Source: Terribacillus saccharophilus (lineage in GTDB: Bacteria > Bacillota > Bacilli > Bacillales > Amphibacillaceae). From it: 64,000 bases of DNA. Location of the stretch: positions 248,001 through 312,000 of the forward strand of contig FOCD01000001.1 in the NCBI GenBank assembly GCA_900110015.1, written 5' to 3'. Shown piece by piece: positions 28,575-39,269 of this stretch (positions are counted from its first letter, which is position 1; each line of letters begins with the position of its first letter). A program made the translations under genes and the position numbers. The notes under the pieces were generated by a model that ran no database searches, was not told where the DNA came from, and saw nothing but the letters and a program-made list of their open reading frames with translations.

Positions 28575-30122
28575 TTATCGTTTTTTTCTAGTCAGAAACT
28601 GCTCTATTTCTGCTCTCGTTATAAACCCGAAACTGAGCATGAACAATAGATACAGGACAGTTAGAATGGAAAGTAATAATAAAAATGTTGGAAGGTTATA
28701 TAGTGAACTGGCGAATATTCCCTTCAACAGATGTGCAGTAAAAGCTGTCAATCCTAGCAAACCAAGCATTTGACCGATTTCCTTCAACGATAATCTAAAA
28801 CCAGCAACACGTGCTAGTGAGATCAAATGCAATAGAGTGATTAAAACTACTGTGACAATCATACTGATGGCTACTCCGATAATTCCAAACTTCGCATTGG
28901 AAGCCAATGAAACAAGTAAAATTATCTTAACACCTGCACCAATAATCGTATTCCACATCGCTGATTTGGCTGCGTCTAGCGCTTGCAGAGCGGTACTAAG
29001 CGGCATTTGAATGTACATCATTAGGTAGAAAGGAGCCATGAGCAGGATGAATCGCTCCGCGCTCTCGCTTCCGTACATATAATGGAGGATCGGACCTGCA
29101 AATACCGTCAGAATTACTGTTGCTATTGCACCTGAAGCAAAGCTAAGTCGTATTGCCTGGTGAATCCGATAATGGACGAATTGGTGTCTATTCTGTTCAT
29201 GTGCCTCGCTGATAGACGGAAGTAAAGCTGTAGCAAGTGAATTCGTGATGAAAGTCGGCAGAAACAAAAGAGGCAGTGCATAGCCAGTAAGTTCGCCGTA
29301 CTGCCTTGTTGCCATTGCTGTTCCGACGCCTGCTAGGGCAAGACTTTGGGCAGTAAGTATTGGCTCTAGGAAATGGGTGCCGCTGGCAACCAGCCTGCTT
29401 CCAGTGGCAGGTAAGGCAATCGAGAACAGGCGCTCCAACGTCTGTTTGCCTCCCTTTAAGGCTGTTACGAATTGAGAACGAATTTTTACAGTCTTTTTTC
29501 GTTTAAATTGATAGAGCATATAAAGCAAAGAAATGAATTCTCCGATTAAAACTGAAATCATCGCCCCTAAAGCAGCAAACTCTACTCCGTAAGGCAAAAA
29601 GAATTTTACAAGGAAGACCGTACAGCTAATCCGGACAATCTGTTCAATTACTTGGGAGAAGCTCTGCGGCTTCATATTCTGTTTGCCTTGGAAATACCCC
29701 CGAAGTACTGCTGCAACTGCCAATATCGGAATGACTGGTCCGATTGCCAGCAATGGATAGATGACACGCGCATCTTTTAGCAGCTTGTCCGCTAGATACG
29801 GAGCTGCGAAGTAAAGAAATCCGACAAATACAATGCTGATGCTAAGTGTTACCGTTAAAGAAACGACAACGATCTTTTTGATTTGTTCGTTGTCTCCCCG
29901 CACATCTGCTTCTGCTACCCGTTTAGAAATAGCGGTGGGCAGTCCGAACTGGGTGATGGCAGTCGCCAGGAATAATGTCGGCATGGCCATCATGTATAGA
30001 CCAATCCCTTCTTCCCCCATGACACGTGCAACGACAATCCGGTTCACGAATCCTAGGAAGCGGGTGATCAAGCTGGCAGCAATCAGAATGAGTGCCCCTT
30101 TTAGGAAAGTCTGCTTCGTCAC
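28575..30122 (-). CDS. spoVB: Stage V sporulation protein B, MOP-family flippase
   Basis: Multidrug/oligosaccharidyl-lipid/polysaccharide superfamily transporter of about 14 helices needed for spore cortex synthesis, probably as a lipid II flippase in the mother cell. I place the start at GTG 30122 (MTKQTFLKGALILIAASLIT), which matches the family N-terminus and has AAGGCAGG upstream; the frame runs a little further. Conserved segments RVMGEEGIGLYMMAMP and LRGYFQGKQNM are present. 515 residues. Divergent from comN. Confidence 0.92.
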   Translation of the reverse strand: MTKQTFLKGALILIAASLITRFLGFVNRIVVARVMGEEGIGLYMMAMPTLFLATAITQFGLPTAISKRVAEADVRGDNEQIKKIVVVSLTVTLSISIVFVGFLYFAAPYLADKLLKDARVIYPLLAIGPVIPILAVAAVLRGYFQGKQNMKPQSFSQVIEQIVRISCTVFLVKFFLPYGVEFAALGAMISVLIGEFISLLYMLYQFKRKKTVKIRSQFVTALKGGKQTLERLFSIALPATGSRLVASGTHFLEPILTAQSLALAGVGTAMATRQYGELTGYALPLLFLPTFITNSLATALLPSISEAHEQNRHQFVHYRIHQAIRLSFASGAIATVILTVFAGPILHYMYGSESAERFILLMAPFYLMMYIQMPLSTALQALDAAKSAMWNTIIGAGVKIILLVSLASNAKFGIIGVAISMIVTVVLITLLHLISLARVAGFRLSLKEIGQMLGLLGLTAFTAHLLKGIFASSLYNLPTFLLLLSILTVLYLLFMLSFGFITRAEIEQFLTRKKR

Positions 30123-30241
30123 ATCGACAACCTGCCTTCTCAAATATTAGTTTTTCGGCTACAATTATATGTATGCATGAGATATGGCCAAGCATGACTA
30201 GCCTGAACAGAACAAGGCAAGTTGTTTTAGGAGGTAGAAAC

Positions 30242-30538
30242 GTGTACGAAACAAAGACAGTAAATGAATGGAAGTCAGAAGTGATGCCTGCAGTGATCAG
30301 TAAAAAGGAAGAATTTCACCTGCTTGGATATAATAAAGCTTCTGCTGCAGATATTTGGAGCTGTATGGAGAAAAAGGTGTGGAAAAAAGAGAAAGATAAA
30401 CAAAAACGATTATATGAAGTAGTTGCTGATATTATGTCGCTGAATGTATCGGTTTATATGGGCTACTTGACTATGTCAGTGTATGAGGAAGATGAGGATC
30501 TAATGGCATCCATTGCCGCTATCAATGGGCAATCCTGA
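30242..30538 (+). CDS. comN: Post-transcriptional regulator ComN
   Basis: 98-residue protein of the ComN/YrzD family, reported in B. subtilis to act on comE operon mRNA and to localise with DivIVA. GTG start six bases after AGGAGGT. Family features: acidic C-terminus and the central KKEEFHLLGYNKASAADIW. Located between spoVB and secDF, the conserved position. Confidence 0.88.
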   Translation: MYETKTVNEWKSEVMPAVISKKEEFHLLGYNKASAADIWSCMEKKVWKKEKDKQKRLYEVVADIMSLNVSVYMGYLTMSVYEEDEDLMASIAAINGQS

Positions 30539-30549
30539 TAAGGGTAATG

Positions 30550-30579
30550 TTGACAGTGCTCGTTTATGTTTTCTATACT
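30550..30579 (+). promoter_or_regulatory. Sigma-A promoter of secDF
   Basis: TTGACA at 30550-30555 and TATACT at 30574-30579 with 18 bases between. An inverted repeat (GTGCTCGT with GACGAGCAC) spans the promoter and the transcript start, a possible operator or 5' stem. Confidence 0.8.
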
Positions 30580-30693
30580 ATGTGAGTATTTGACGGACGA
30601 GCACAGCATGTACATACATGTAATTTTTATTGCAGATAAAATCTGCAGCATATTAGGTTTCCGTTTGAACGGAAAATGGGAGGCAGTTGCATC

Positions 30694-32952
30694 ATGGTGA
30701 AAAGAGGAAGAATAGTTGCCTTCTTCTTGATCGTCCTATTGCTTTTAGGAGCGATGGGAACGACGGTTAAAGGAATCGCAAATGATTTAAACTTAGGGCT
30801 CGATCTGCAGGGCGGATTCGAAGTACTTTATGAGGTAAGTCCACTGCAGGAAGGGGACGAGGTGAATACGGCAACGCTGAATGCCACAGCACAGGCATTA
30901 ACGGAGCGTGTCGATTCTCTAGGTGTTAGTGAGACAAGCATTGATATCGAGCAGCCAAACCGGATTCGTGTCCAGCTTGCTGGTGTAAAGGATCAGGAAC
31001 AGGCTCGTGAAATGCTGTCGACTACTGCTAATCTATCATTCCGTGACACTGCAGATAAAGAGTATTTGAATGGTACGGATATCGAGGCAGGAAGTGCGAA
31101 GCAAGCATTCGATCCGCAAACGAATCAGCCGCTCGTTACAGTGGAGATGAAGGACGCTTCAAAATTTGGTGAAGTAACGAGTGAACTATCACAGCGGGCA
31201 TATCCAGAAAACCGTCTGGTAATTTGGCTGGATTATGAAGATGAAAACTCTTATGAAGAGGAATCTCAAAAACCTGAGAATGAACAGAAGTTTATTTCTG
31301 CTCCGGCGGTTTCTCAGACTATTAATAGTAAATCAGTTCAGATTGAAGGTAACTTCACAGTAGAAAGTGCGCAAGAGCTTGCAGATCTTCTAAATGCGGG
31401 TTCACTTCCGGTGAAGATGGATGAAGTATATTCAAACTCAGTTGGGGCTCAATTCGGACAGGAAGCGCTTGATCAGACCATGCTTGCAGGGTATATCGCA
31501 TTCGCGCTAATCTTGCTGTTCATGATTGTGTATTACAGACTTCCAGGTTTGATTGCATCCATTACATTAGCAGTTTTTGCTTATTTGAACATACTTGTAT
31601 TCGACTTGCTTGGTGTTGTTCTTACACTTCCGGGGATTGCAGCATTAATCCTTGGTGTGGGGATGGCAGTTGACGCCAACATCATCACTTACGAACGGAT
31701 AAAAGATGAACTGAAAACAGGCAAGTCACTCAAAGCTGCCTATAAAGCAGGTAACAAAAACTCATTGGCAACAATTACCGATGCCAACTTGACTACGATG
31801 ATTGCAGGAATCGTACTGTTCATCTTCGGTACGAGCTCCATTAAAGGTTTCGCAACGACGCTAATCATCAGTATTCTATTGAGCTTCATCACAGCTGTGT
31901 ATGGATCACGAGCATTACTCAGTTTGATGGTGAAAAGCCGTGCCTTCGATAAGAGACCAGGCTGGTTCGGTGTATCGAAGAAAAATATTCGCAAACTGAA
32001 TGACAAAGAAGAGCGTGAAGTCACTTTCTATGGTTTGAATCTGGATTTAGTGAAGCACAGAAAAGCATATTTTGCATTCTCTATTGCCCTTATGATTGCC
32101 GGGATCATTTGCTTGAGTGTATTTAAGCTGAATCTTGGTATCGACTTTACGAGCGGATCACGTGTGGAATTCGATTCCAACCAAGCTCTTACGACAGAAC
32201 AAGTAGAGCAAAAGATGGATGATTTCGGCTTCGAGTCTAGAGAAACACAGCTTTCAGCTGACGGCAAACACGCCTCTGTCCGACTTGAAGATACGCTCAC
32301 TAAGAACGAAGAAAATGAGTTGAAGAGCAGTATTCAAGATGAATATGGAGATGCACCGAGTATCAGTACAGTTTCGCCTATAATCGGTAAAGAACTAGCG
32401 AAAAATGGTTTGTATGCTGTCATCTTTGCATCGATTGGTATCATACTGTATGCAACGATCCGATTTGAATTCAAGTTTGCCGTAACAGCCATCTTGGCCT
32501 TACTGCATGACGCCTTCTTCATTCTGGCAGTATTCAGTATTACCAGACTGGAATTCGACATTACGATCATCGCTGCAATTCTAACCATCATCGGTTACTC
32601 GATCAACGATACGATAGTCACCTTTGACCGGATCAAAGAGAATATCCGTATCAAACGAAAAGTGAAAACGTTCGATGAGCTGGCTAAAATCGTAAATGAC
32701 AGCTTACTGCAGACACTTGTACGAAGTGTGAACACTGTACTCACAGTAATAGTAGCAGCGATTATTCTCTGGATCTTCGGTGCTGCTTCAATTGCTAACT
32801 TCTCTATTGCGCTTATTATCGGGCTTGCTGCAGGGACATACTCTTCCCTCTTCATTGCATCACAGCTATGGCTCGTTTGGCGCGGCAAAAATATTGAAAA
32901 AAATCCAATCATCCATGAAGAGAAAAAGAAAGTGGAAGGACCGCAAGTCTGA
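30694..32952 (+). CDS. secDF: Fused protein translocase SecDF
   Basis: Proton-driven accessory of the Sec machinery that pulls exported chains. The SecD and SecF halves are fused in one 752-residue chain with 12 helices, as in B. subtilis. The SecD half shows LGLDLQGGFEVLYEV, and VGMAVDANIITYERI; the SecF half shows LGIDFTSGSRVEF and IGYSINDTIVTFDRIKEN. I chose ATG 30694 (GGGAGGC upstream) over ATG 30676. A terminator follows. Confidence 0.97.
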   Translation: MVKRGRIVAFFLIVLLLLGAMGTTVKGIANDLNLGLDLQGGFEVLYEVSPLQEGDEVNTATLNATAQALTERVDSLGVSETSIDIEQPNRIRVQLAGVKDQEQAREMLSTTANLSFRDTADKEYLNGTDIEAGSAKQAFDPQTNQPLVTVEMKDASKFGEVTSELSQRAYPENRLVIWLDYEDENSYEEESQKPENEQKFISAPAVSQTINSKSVQIEGNFTVESAQELADLLNAGSLPVKMDEVYSNSVGAQFGQEALDQTMLAGYIAFALILLFMIVYYRLPGLIASITLAVFAYLNILVFDLLGVVLTLPGIAALILGVGMAVDANIITYERIKDELKTGKSLKAAYKAGNKNSLATITDANLTTMIAGIVLFIFGTSSIKGFATTLIISILLSFITAVYGSRALLSLMVKSRAFDKRPGWFGVSKKNIRKLNDKEEREVTFYGLNLDLVKHRKAYFAFSIALMIAGIICLSVFKLNLGIDFTSGSRVEFDSNQALTTEQVEQKMDDFGFESRETQLSADGKHASVRLEDTLTKNEENELKSSIQDEYGDAPSISTVSPIIGKELAKNGLYAVIFASIGIILYATIRFEFKFAVTAILALLHDAFFILAVFSITRLEFDITIIAAILTIIGYSINDTIVTFDRIKENIRIKRKVKTFDELAKIVNDSLLQTLVRSVNTVLTVIVAAIILWIFGAASIANFSIALIIGLAAGTYSSLFIASQLWLVWRGKNIEKNPIIHEEKKKVEGPQV

Positions 32953-32956
32953 TTGG

Positions 32957-32992
32957 ATAACCCCCGTATTAAATACGGGGGTTATTTTTTTT
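32957..32992 (+). terminator. Terminator after secDF
   Basis: ATAACCCCCGTATT and AATACGGGGGTTAT form a 12-14-bp stem followed by seven T. Confidence 0.93.
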
Positions 32993-33038
32993 AGAATGGG
33001 GAATGTATAGAGTAGCCGCATTAGAAAGGAGCCAGCAA

Positions 33039-33422
33039 ATGAAGGCACAATGGTATATCATTCTAGCAGTCATTTTTGCAGTACTTATTGCAGTATTCGC
33101 AGTCATTAACGTAGACAGCGTGCAGGTGGACTATTTATTCGGAACAGGTTCCGCCCCGCTAATCCTAATCATTTTGTTCTCCGTTTTGATGGGTGTCTTG
33201 ATTACAGCATCTGTAGGAGGGTTGCGTATGTTCAAGTTAAATAGGGAAGTACGCGCTTTACGCAAGGATAACGATAAAAAAGCAGCTGAAATAACAGAAC
33301 TACAAGAAAAACGTGCGGAACAAGGACATGAAGAACTAGATCGTCCAACAACAAATATATCCGATCCGACGACGAATACGTATCCTACATCCGAAAGAAT
33401 AAGAGATGAATACAAGCAATAA
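33039..33422 (+). CDS. LapA-domain (DUF1049) membrane protein
   Basis: 127-residue protein with two membrane helices (about 5-25 and 43-65), then a coiled coil and a polar tail. It matches the LapA/YciS assembly-domain family, whose E. coli members act in lipopolysaccharide regulation; here, in a Gram-positive cell, the role is unknown. Start at ATG 33039 after AAAGGAG; the frame extends upstream without a ribosome site. Position between secDF and recJ is that of B. subtilis yrvD. Confidence 0.85.
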   Translation: MKAQWYIILAVIFAVLIAVFAVINVDSVQVDYLFGTGSAPLILIILFSVLMGVLITASVGGLRMFKLNREVRALRKDNDKKAAEITELQEKRAEQGHEELDRPTTNISDPTTNTYPTSERIRDEYKQ

Positions 33423-33479
33423 CACATTGCTCCCTTGACCAGGCTCTAGTATAATAGCTTGGTTAGGGGGTCTTTTTTT

Positions 33480-35825
33480 ATGTTGGAAAGTAGAATGAGA
33501 TGGAAGGATAATAGCAGCCGCCCTTCAGCTCAAGAGCCGATGGGATTAGGTGTTTCTCCGCTTGTGGAGCAGCTGCTCATACAGCGTGGAATCACGTCAG
33601 AAGAGGCTGCAAAACGGTTCCTTCATCCGTCTCTAGAGGACCTACACAGCCCGGAACTTATTTCTGATATAGATGTTGCAGCGGAACGGATTCATGCTGC
33701 AGTGGAGCAGGGTGAAAAAATTCTGGTTTTCGGAGATTATGATGCAGATGGTGTTTCATCCACTGTTGTTTTATTAGAAGCATTACGGGAGCTTGGAGCG
33801 GACTGTGATTATTATATTCCGAATCGATTTACCGAAGGATACGGCCCAAATGAGGCAGCTTTCCGAGCGGCAAAGGACAATGGCTATCAATTGATTGTAA
33901 CAGTAGATACCGGTATTGCTGCGAACCACGAAGCGGAAGTAGCAAAACAAATCGGAATCGATCTTATCATCACTGATCACCATGAGGTGCAGGAAGCAGT
34001 TCCAGATGCTGTCGCAGTTGTACATCCAAAATGCTCGCCTGATTATCCTTTCCATGAGCTTGCCGGAGTAGGTGTCGCTTTCAAGCTGGCTCATTATTTA
34101 CTTGGTTATTTCCCAAAACAGCTGCTTGATCTTGTTGTGATCGGCACGATTGCTGATTTGGTGCCGCTCGTTGATGAGAATAGGGTACTTGCTGCAGAAG
34201 GATTAAAGGCAATTGCATCGTCGACAAGGCCTGGAATCCGTGCACTGAGAGACAGCTGCGGACTAGATGGAGTTGTAACTGAAGAAGATATCGGCTTTAA
34301 AATAGGTCCGCGGATCAACGCTGTCGGACGATTGCAGGATGCTGACCTTGCTGTCGAACTGATGCTTGCAGCATCGTATGAGGAAGCTGCAGAAATGGCA
34401 GAAGAAATACAATCTCTCAATACAGAACGGCAGAATATCGTAGCTAAAATAGCTAAAGAAGCAGAAGCAATGGTAAGAGAACAGTCAGCAGAAGACAGCA
34501 GTCATGTTATCATCGTTGCCAAGGAAGGCTGGAACGAAGGGGTTCTTGGAATTGTGGCATCTAAATTGGTGCGAACTTTCGACCGTCCGGCAATCGTACT
34601 GGCAATTCATCCAGAAAAAGGCACGGCAAAAGGTTCAGCCCGCAGTATTGATGCTTTTGATTTGTTCCATCATTGTATGCAGGTTCGCGATCACTTCGTC
34701 GCTTTCGGGGGACATTCCCAAGCGGCCGGGATGACATTGGAACTGGAACAAGTGGAAAGATTGAGAAAAGCATTGAACCAAATGGCAGCAGAATCACTTT
34801 CAGCTGAAGATTTTAAACAAACTCTTGCTATCGACTTGTCGGTTGCCGTCGATGATGTATCGATTGAGTTGATCAAAGACATGGCTCAGCTTGCGCCTTT
34901 TGGTATGCAAAATCCAAAACCGCTCGTTAAGCTGACTTCACAGATGCGGGAAGTAAAGCTCATCGGAGCGAATAAAAATCATCTTAAATTCGTATTTGCG
35001 GAGGATAACGTACAATTGGATGGTGTATGTTTTGGTCAGGGAGAGCTTTTCCCATTCCTCACTCCCGCAGATGATCTGGAAGTTGTTGGAGAATTGTCTA
35101 TCAATGAATGGAATGGCAGACAGAAACCTCAAATTTTGATTGAGGATGTCGCAATTCGCTCTTGGCAGCTATTTGATCATAGAGGCAGCAAACAGCTGCA
35201 GAAGGTTGTTCATATTAAAGACGAAGAAGAGACAGCTGTCGTACGTTTTCGACCGAATACAGATTTAAGCTGGCTGTCAGATCAAATTCGTGTTCTTGAT
35301 TTTAAAACAGAAGGTCTTGCTAATGCAGCAGGCAATATCAAGGCGGTCATTCTCGCTGATCTGCCTCGTCGTATAAAGGATATCACGTATGTATTGCAGC
35401 ATATACAGCCAGATTTAATTTATACGTGCTATGACGTCAAGGAGAACGCCTATCTGCAAGGCTTCCCAGATCGTGATCAATTCAAGATATTTTATGCAAT
35501 TGTGCTGAAGCAAAAGACGATTGATTATCGCCAGCTCGAAGATTATCTGAAAAACAGCCGGGGCTGGAGTCCGGAAAGGACCAAGTTTATTTCCGACGTG
35601 TTTTTTGAGCTGGAATTTGTTAAACTAGATAAGGATCAAATTTCAATCAACCAAAATCCTTCCAAACGTGATCTGGCTGACTCTAAAGTCTACCAGGGAT
35701 TGAAGGAAGCGATAGAAGTCGAGAAGATCTTATATTATTCCGGCTATAAGGAATTGAGAGCGTGGCTGGAACGCGTACTTGAACGCGGGGAAGTTATCGA
35801 GGAGGAAGCAGTAAATGGATTATAA
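33480..35825 (+). CDS. recJ: Single-strand DNA exonuclease RecJ
   Basis: 5'-3' exonuclease of recombination and mismatch repair. DHH domain motifs DYDADGVSS and TDHHEVQ, the DHHA1 motif GGHSQAAGM near residue 415, and an OB fold follow; the long C-terminal domain (to 781 residues) is normal for Firmicutes. The ATG at 33480 follows a GGGGG and a T-run that also looks like part of a hairpin-U structure. The 3' end overlaps apt by 11 bases. Confidence 0.95.
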   Translation: MLESRMRWKDNSSRPSAQEPMGLGVSPLVEQLLIQRGITSEEAAKRFLHPSLEDLHSPELISDIDVAAERIHAAVEQGEKILVFGDYDADGVSSTVVLLEALRELGADCDYYIPNRFTEGYGPNEAAFRAAKDNGYQLIVTVDTGIAANHEAEVAKQIGIDLIITDHHEVQEAVPDAVAVVHPKCSPDYPFHELAGVGVAFKLAHYLLGYFPKQLLDLVVIGTIADLVPLVDENRVLAAEGLKAIASSTRPGIRALRDSCGLDGVVTEEDIGFKIGPRINAVGRLQDADLAVELMLAASYEEAAEMAEEIQSLNTERQNIVAKIAKEAEAMVREQSAEDSSHVIIVAKEGWNEGVLGIVASKLVRTFDRPAIVLAIHPEKGTAKGSARSIDAFDLFHHCMQVRDHFVAFGGHSQAAGMTLELEQVERLRKALNQMAAESLSAEDFKQTLAIDLSVAVDDVSIELIKDMAQLAPFGMQNPKPLVKLTSQMREVKLIGANKNHLKFVFAEDNVQLDGVCFGQGELFPFLTPADDLEVVGELSINEWNGRQKPQILIEDVAIRSWQLFDHRGSKQLQKVVHIKDEEETAVVRFRPNTDLSWLSDQIRVLDFKTEGLANAAGNIKAVILADLPRRIKDITYVLQHIQPDLIYTCYDVKENAYLQGFPDRDQFKIFYAIVLKQKTIDYRQLEDYLKNSRGWSPERTKFISDVFFELEFVKLDKDQISINQNPSKRDLADSKVYQGLKEAIEVEKILYYSGYKELRAWLERVLERGEVIEEEAVNGL

Positions 35826-36330
35826 AAAATATATTACAGTCGTAGAGGACTGGCCGAAACCAGGTATCAGATTTAAGGATATCACCACATTGATGGATAA
35901 CGGTCCGGCATATAAATCAGCGGTAAATGAAATCGTGGAATTCGCTAAAGATAAAAATGTGGACTTGATCGTTGGTCCTGAAGCTCGCGGCTTCATCGTT
36001 GGGTGCCCAGTATCTTATGCGCTGGATATCGGCTTTGCCCCTGTCCGTAAGGAAGGCAAACTTCCTCGTGAAGTTATCAAAGTCGCTTATGGACTAGAAT
36101 ACGGCGAGAATGTTTTGACAATCCATAAAGATGCAATCAAACCAGGACAGCGCGTCCTTATTACGGATGACTTGCTGGCAACTGGCGGTACAATTGAAGC
36201 GACGATTAATCTTGTTGAACAGCTAGGCGGTATTGTTGTCGGATGTGCGTTCTTCGTTGAACTGTCATATCTTGACGGCAGAGACAAGCTGGACGGATAT
36301 GAAGTGCTTACATTGACTAGCTACGAATAA
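35815..36330 (+). CDS. apt: Adenine phosphoribosyltransferase
   Basis: Salvages adenine to AMP with PRPP. The PRPP-binding loop [14 protein letters not shown] is near residue 116-129 and [10 protein letters not shown] near 60. 171 residues. Start overlaps recJ, so translation is coupled. Confidence 0.97.
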   Translation: MDYKKYITVVEDWPKPGIRFKDITTLMDNGPAYKSAVNEIVEFAKDKNVDLIVGPEARGFIVGCPVSYALDIGFAPVRKEGKLPREVIKVAYGLEYGENVLTIHKDAIKPGQRVLITDDLLATGGTIEATINLVEQLGGIVVGCAFFVELSYLDGRDKLDGYEVLTLTSYE

Positions 36331-36344
36331 TATCGAACATAACT

Positions 36345-36373
36345 AGAGTGCCTCTTTTGGGGCACTCTTTGTT
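36345..36373 (+). terminator. Terminator after apt
   Basis: AGAGTGCC pairs with GGCACTCT, followed by TTGTTC; a moderate U-tract. Confidence 0.75.
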
Positions 36374-36493
36374 CATTTTAATAAACAGATACTTGTCGAA
36401 TAGAATGGATATTTGTTAAGCTTATAAAAAACATGTGACAGTTTAGAACCCTCGTCGCTTATGCAGACGATGAGAAGGAGTTTAACTAAAGAG

Positions 36494-38710
36494 ATGCCAA
36501 AGGAAAAAGTTCTCACGGCCGAAGAGGTCATACAAGAAGCAGCCCGATATCTGTCGGACGAGCATATAGATTTTATCCGGAAAGCGTATGAGTTCGCCGA
36601 AAAAGCGCATGAAGGACAATTCCGCCGTTCCGGGGAAGCTTATATTATCCACCCTGTTCAAGTGGCGGGAATTCTTGTTCATCTGGAACTCGATGCTGAA
36701 ACAATTGCAGGCGGCTTCCTGCACGATGTAGTGGAGGATACACCTGTTACGGTCGAAGAATTGGAAGCGGCTTTTAATGCCGAAGTAGCAATGCTGGTCG
36801 ACGGTGTTTCCAAGCTTGGGAAAATTAAATATAAATCCAAACAGGCACAGCAGGCTGAAAATCACCGGAAGATGTTCGTTGCAATGGCGAAGGATATCCG
36901 GGTTATTTTAATCAAGCTGGCTGACCGGTTGCATAATATGCGTACACTGAAGCATCTTTCACCTGAAAAGCAGCGCCGAATTTCCAATGAGACACTGGAA
37001 ATCTTTGCGCCGCTTGCGCACAGACTCGGAATCAGTACGATTAAGTGGGAACTAGAGGATACGGCTCTTCGCTATATGAATCCGCAGCAGTATTACCGTA
37101 TCGTCCACCTGATGAAGCAAAAGCGCGATGAACGGGAAAGCTACATTGGGGACGTAATGGACCAAATTCGAAACCAGCTTAGTGATATTCATATCGATGC
37201 TGATATATTCGGACGGCCAAAGCATTTGTACAGCATTTATCGGAAGATGGAGTATCAGCATAAGCAATTCAATGAAATTTATGACTTGCTTGCGGTTCGG
37301 GTAATTGTGAAGAGCATCAAAGACTGTTATGCCGTTCTTGGTGTGATCCATACTTGCTGGAAACCGATGCCTGGCAGGTTCAAGGATTATATTGCTATGC
37401 CTAAACTTAACTTGTATCAATCCTTGCATACGACTGTTATTGGACCAAAGGGCGACCCGCTCGAGGTGCAGATTCGTACAGAAGAAATGCATGAGATTGC
37501 GGAATATGGTATCGCTGCCCATTGGGCGTATAAAGAAGGTAAACAGCTTAATACTAGCACGCAAAAGAAATCATTTGAAGAGAAGCTGACATGGTTCCGT
37601 GAGATACTTGATTTCCAAAATGAATCCGATAATGCGGAGGAGTTCATGGAATCTCTTAAGCTCGACCTTTTCAGTGACATGGTTTATGTGTTCACACCAA
37701 AAGGCGACGTTATCGAACTTCCTTCTGGTTCTGTTCCAATTGATTTTGCTTATCGAGTTCATACTGAAGTTGGTAACCATACAGTTGGTGCCAAGATAAA
37801 CGGTAAGATGGAGCCGCTTGAGTACAAACTGAAGAATGGCGATATTGTGGAGATGATGACTTCCAAGCACTCCTATGGACCTTCTCAAGACTGGGTTAAG
37901 CTTGCTCAGACAACTCATGCACGTAATAAGATCAAACAGTTCTTTAAGAAACAGCGTCGTGAGGAGAATGTTGCCAAAGGCAAGGAGCTTGTGGAAGAAG
38001 AAGTGAAACAGTCTGGTTTTGATTTGAAGCTCGTATTTACACCGGACAACCTTCGCAAGGTAGTCGAGAAGTTTAACTTCACGTCTGAAGAAGATATGTA
38101 TGCGGCTGTTGGTTATCAAGGTATCACAGCTGCGCAGATCACGACGAGACTTACCGAGAGTCTGCGTCGTCAGTATGAAAAAGAAGAAGTGATGGAGAAG
38201 ACGATCGAAACAGCGAAGATGGCCAGTGCGTCAAAATCGGCTGCTTCAAGCCGCAAACGAGATTCCGGGGTACGAGTCGAGGGAGTAGATAATATGCTCG
38301 TTCGTCTTTCTAAATGCTGCAACCCGGTACCCGGTGACGAAATTGTCGGCTATATTACGAAGGGAAGAGGAGTCTCTGTCCATCGTTCCGACTGTCCGAA
38401 TATGCAGACAGAAGATGCTCAAACGCGCAAGCTTCAAGTTGACTGGGAAAACAATGCAACCATTTCCAAGCAATATCATGTGGATCTTGAAATCACTGCT
38501 TTTGACAGACATGGCTTGATGAATGAAGTGCTGCAGGCTGTCAATGAGACTCGCACGCAGATTACTGCTGTTGATGGCAAGTCCGATCGGAATAAGCTTG
38601 CAACAATCCATCTGACTATCTTAATTCATAATATCGGCCATCTTCGTAAGATTGTAGAGCGAATCAAACAAATAAAAGATATTTATACAGTTACAAGAAT
38701 GCTGCAATAA
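36494..38710 (+). CDS. relA: Bifunctional (p)ppGpp synthetase/hydrolase Rel
   Basis: Long RelA/SpoT homologue that makes and degrades the stringent-response alarmone. Domains in order: HD hydrolase (GFLHDVVEDT near residue 78), synthetase (RLHNMRTLKHL link, GRPKHLYSIYRKM near 235), TGS (VYVFTPKGDVIELPSGSVP near 395), helical and zinc-finger region (KCCNPVPGDEI), and ACT/RRM. Both catalytic domains look intact. I start at ATG 36494 because it matches family N-termini; AAGGAG lies 13 bases upstream, somewhat far, and ATG 36461 is an alternative. 738 residues. Confidence 0.96.
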   Translation: MPKEKVLTAEEVIQEAARYLSDEHIDFIRKAYEFAEKAHEGQFRRSGEAYIIHPVQVAGILVHLELDAETIAGGFLHDVVEDTPVTVEELEAAFNAEVAMLVDGVSKLGKIKYKSKQAQQAENHRKMFVAMAKDIRVILIKLADRLHNMRTLKHLSPEKQRRISNETLEIFAPLAHRLGISTIKWELEDTALRYMNPQQYYRIVHLMKQKRDERESYIGDVMDQIRNQLSDIHIDADIFGRPKHLYSIYRKMEYQHKQFNEIYDLLAVRVIVKSIKDCYAVLGVIHTCWKPMPGRFKDYIAMPKLNLYQSLHTTVIGPKGDPLEVQIRTEEMHEIAEYGIAAHWAYKEGKQLNTSTQKKSFEEKLTWFREILDFQNESDNAEEFMESLKLDLFSDMVYVFTPKGDVIELPSGSVPIDFAYRVHTEVGNHTVGAKINGKMEPLEYKLKNGDIVEMMTSKHSYGPSQDWVKLAQTTHARNKIKQFFKKQRREENVAKGKELVEEEVKQSGFDLKLVFTPDNLRKVVEKFNFTSEEDMYAAVGYQGITAAQITTRLTESLRRQYEKEEVMEKTIETAKMASASKSAASSRKRDSGVRVEGVDNMLVRLSKCCNPVPGDEIVGYITKGRGVSVHRSDCPNMQTEDAQTRKLQVDWENNATISKQYHVDLEITAFDRHGLMNEVLQAVNETRTQITAVDGKSDRNKLATIHLTILIHNIGHLRKIVERIKQIKDIYTVTRMLQ

Positions 38711-38728
38711 AGAAATGAGGCACAAGAG

Positions 38729-39190
38729 ATGAAAGTAGTAGCACAGCTTTCAAAAGAAGCCTCCGTCACTGTTCGTGAAGAGGTTATCGGAAAAATTGGC
38801 AAAGGATTCATGCTGCTTGTTGGCATCACACATGAAGATACGGAAGCGGATCTTGATTATATCGTGAACAAGCTGATTCACCTCCGTGTCTTTGAAGATG
38901 CTGACGGGAAGATGAACGAGTCGCTACTCCAAATCGGTGGCGAAGTTCTTTCCATTTCACAATTCACGTTATATGCTGATACGCGCAAGGGTCGCCGGCC
39001 CAGCTTCACTGACGCTGCTAAGCCGGATATTGCTATAAAGCTTTATGAACAATTCAATCAAAAGCTTATCGAAGCAGGCATTCATGTGGAAACTGGAGAA
39101 TTTGGTGCACATATGGACGTGCAGCTTATCAATGAAGGACCTATTACCATTATTCTGGATAGTGCAGATCGACCAAACAAGGAAGCATAA
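38729..39190 (+). CDS. dtd: D-aminoacyl-tRNA deacylase
   Basis: Removes D-amino acids and mischarged glycine from tRNA. Family motifs [15 protein letters not shown] (about 76-90) and the C-terminal Gly-cis-Pro region [11 protein letters not shown] are present. 153 residues, complete; relA-dtd pairing is conserved. Confidence 0.96.
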   Translation: MKVVAQLSKEASVTVREEVIGKIGKGFMLLVGITHEDTEADLDYIVNKLIHLRVFEDADGKMNESLLQIGGEVLSISQFTLYADTRKGRRPSFTDAAKPDIAIKLYEQFNQKLIEAGIHVETGEFGAHMDVQLINEGPITIILDSADRPNKEA

Positions 39191-39207
39191 TGCTTTCTTG
39201 TTTTTTT
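39176..39207 (+). terminator. Terminator overlapping the dtd stop
   Basis: A long stem formed by 39176-39188 and 39190-39202 (one G-T pair) contains the stop codon and is followed by seven T. Confidence 0.85.
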
Positions 39208-39269
39208 GTATAAAAAACAGATGCAGCGAGAATACTAGTGATGAAAAAATCCGTAAAGGTGTGATCAGC

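Noticed and set aside
36461-36493. Longer relA start at ATG 36461
   Set aside because: It adds residues not seen in the family and puts AAGGAG inside the coding sequence; kept only as an alternative.
39045-39269. Extension of the 56-residue ORF back to an ATG at 39045
   Set aside because: That stretch overlaps the end of dtd in another frame and passes through its terminator; the TTG at 39270 has the ribosome site.
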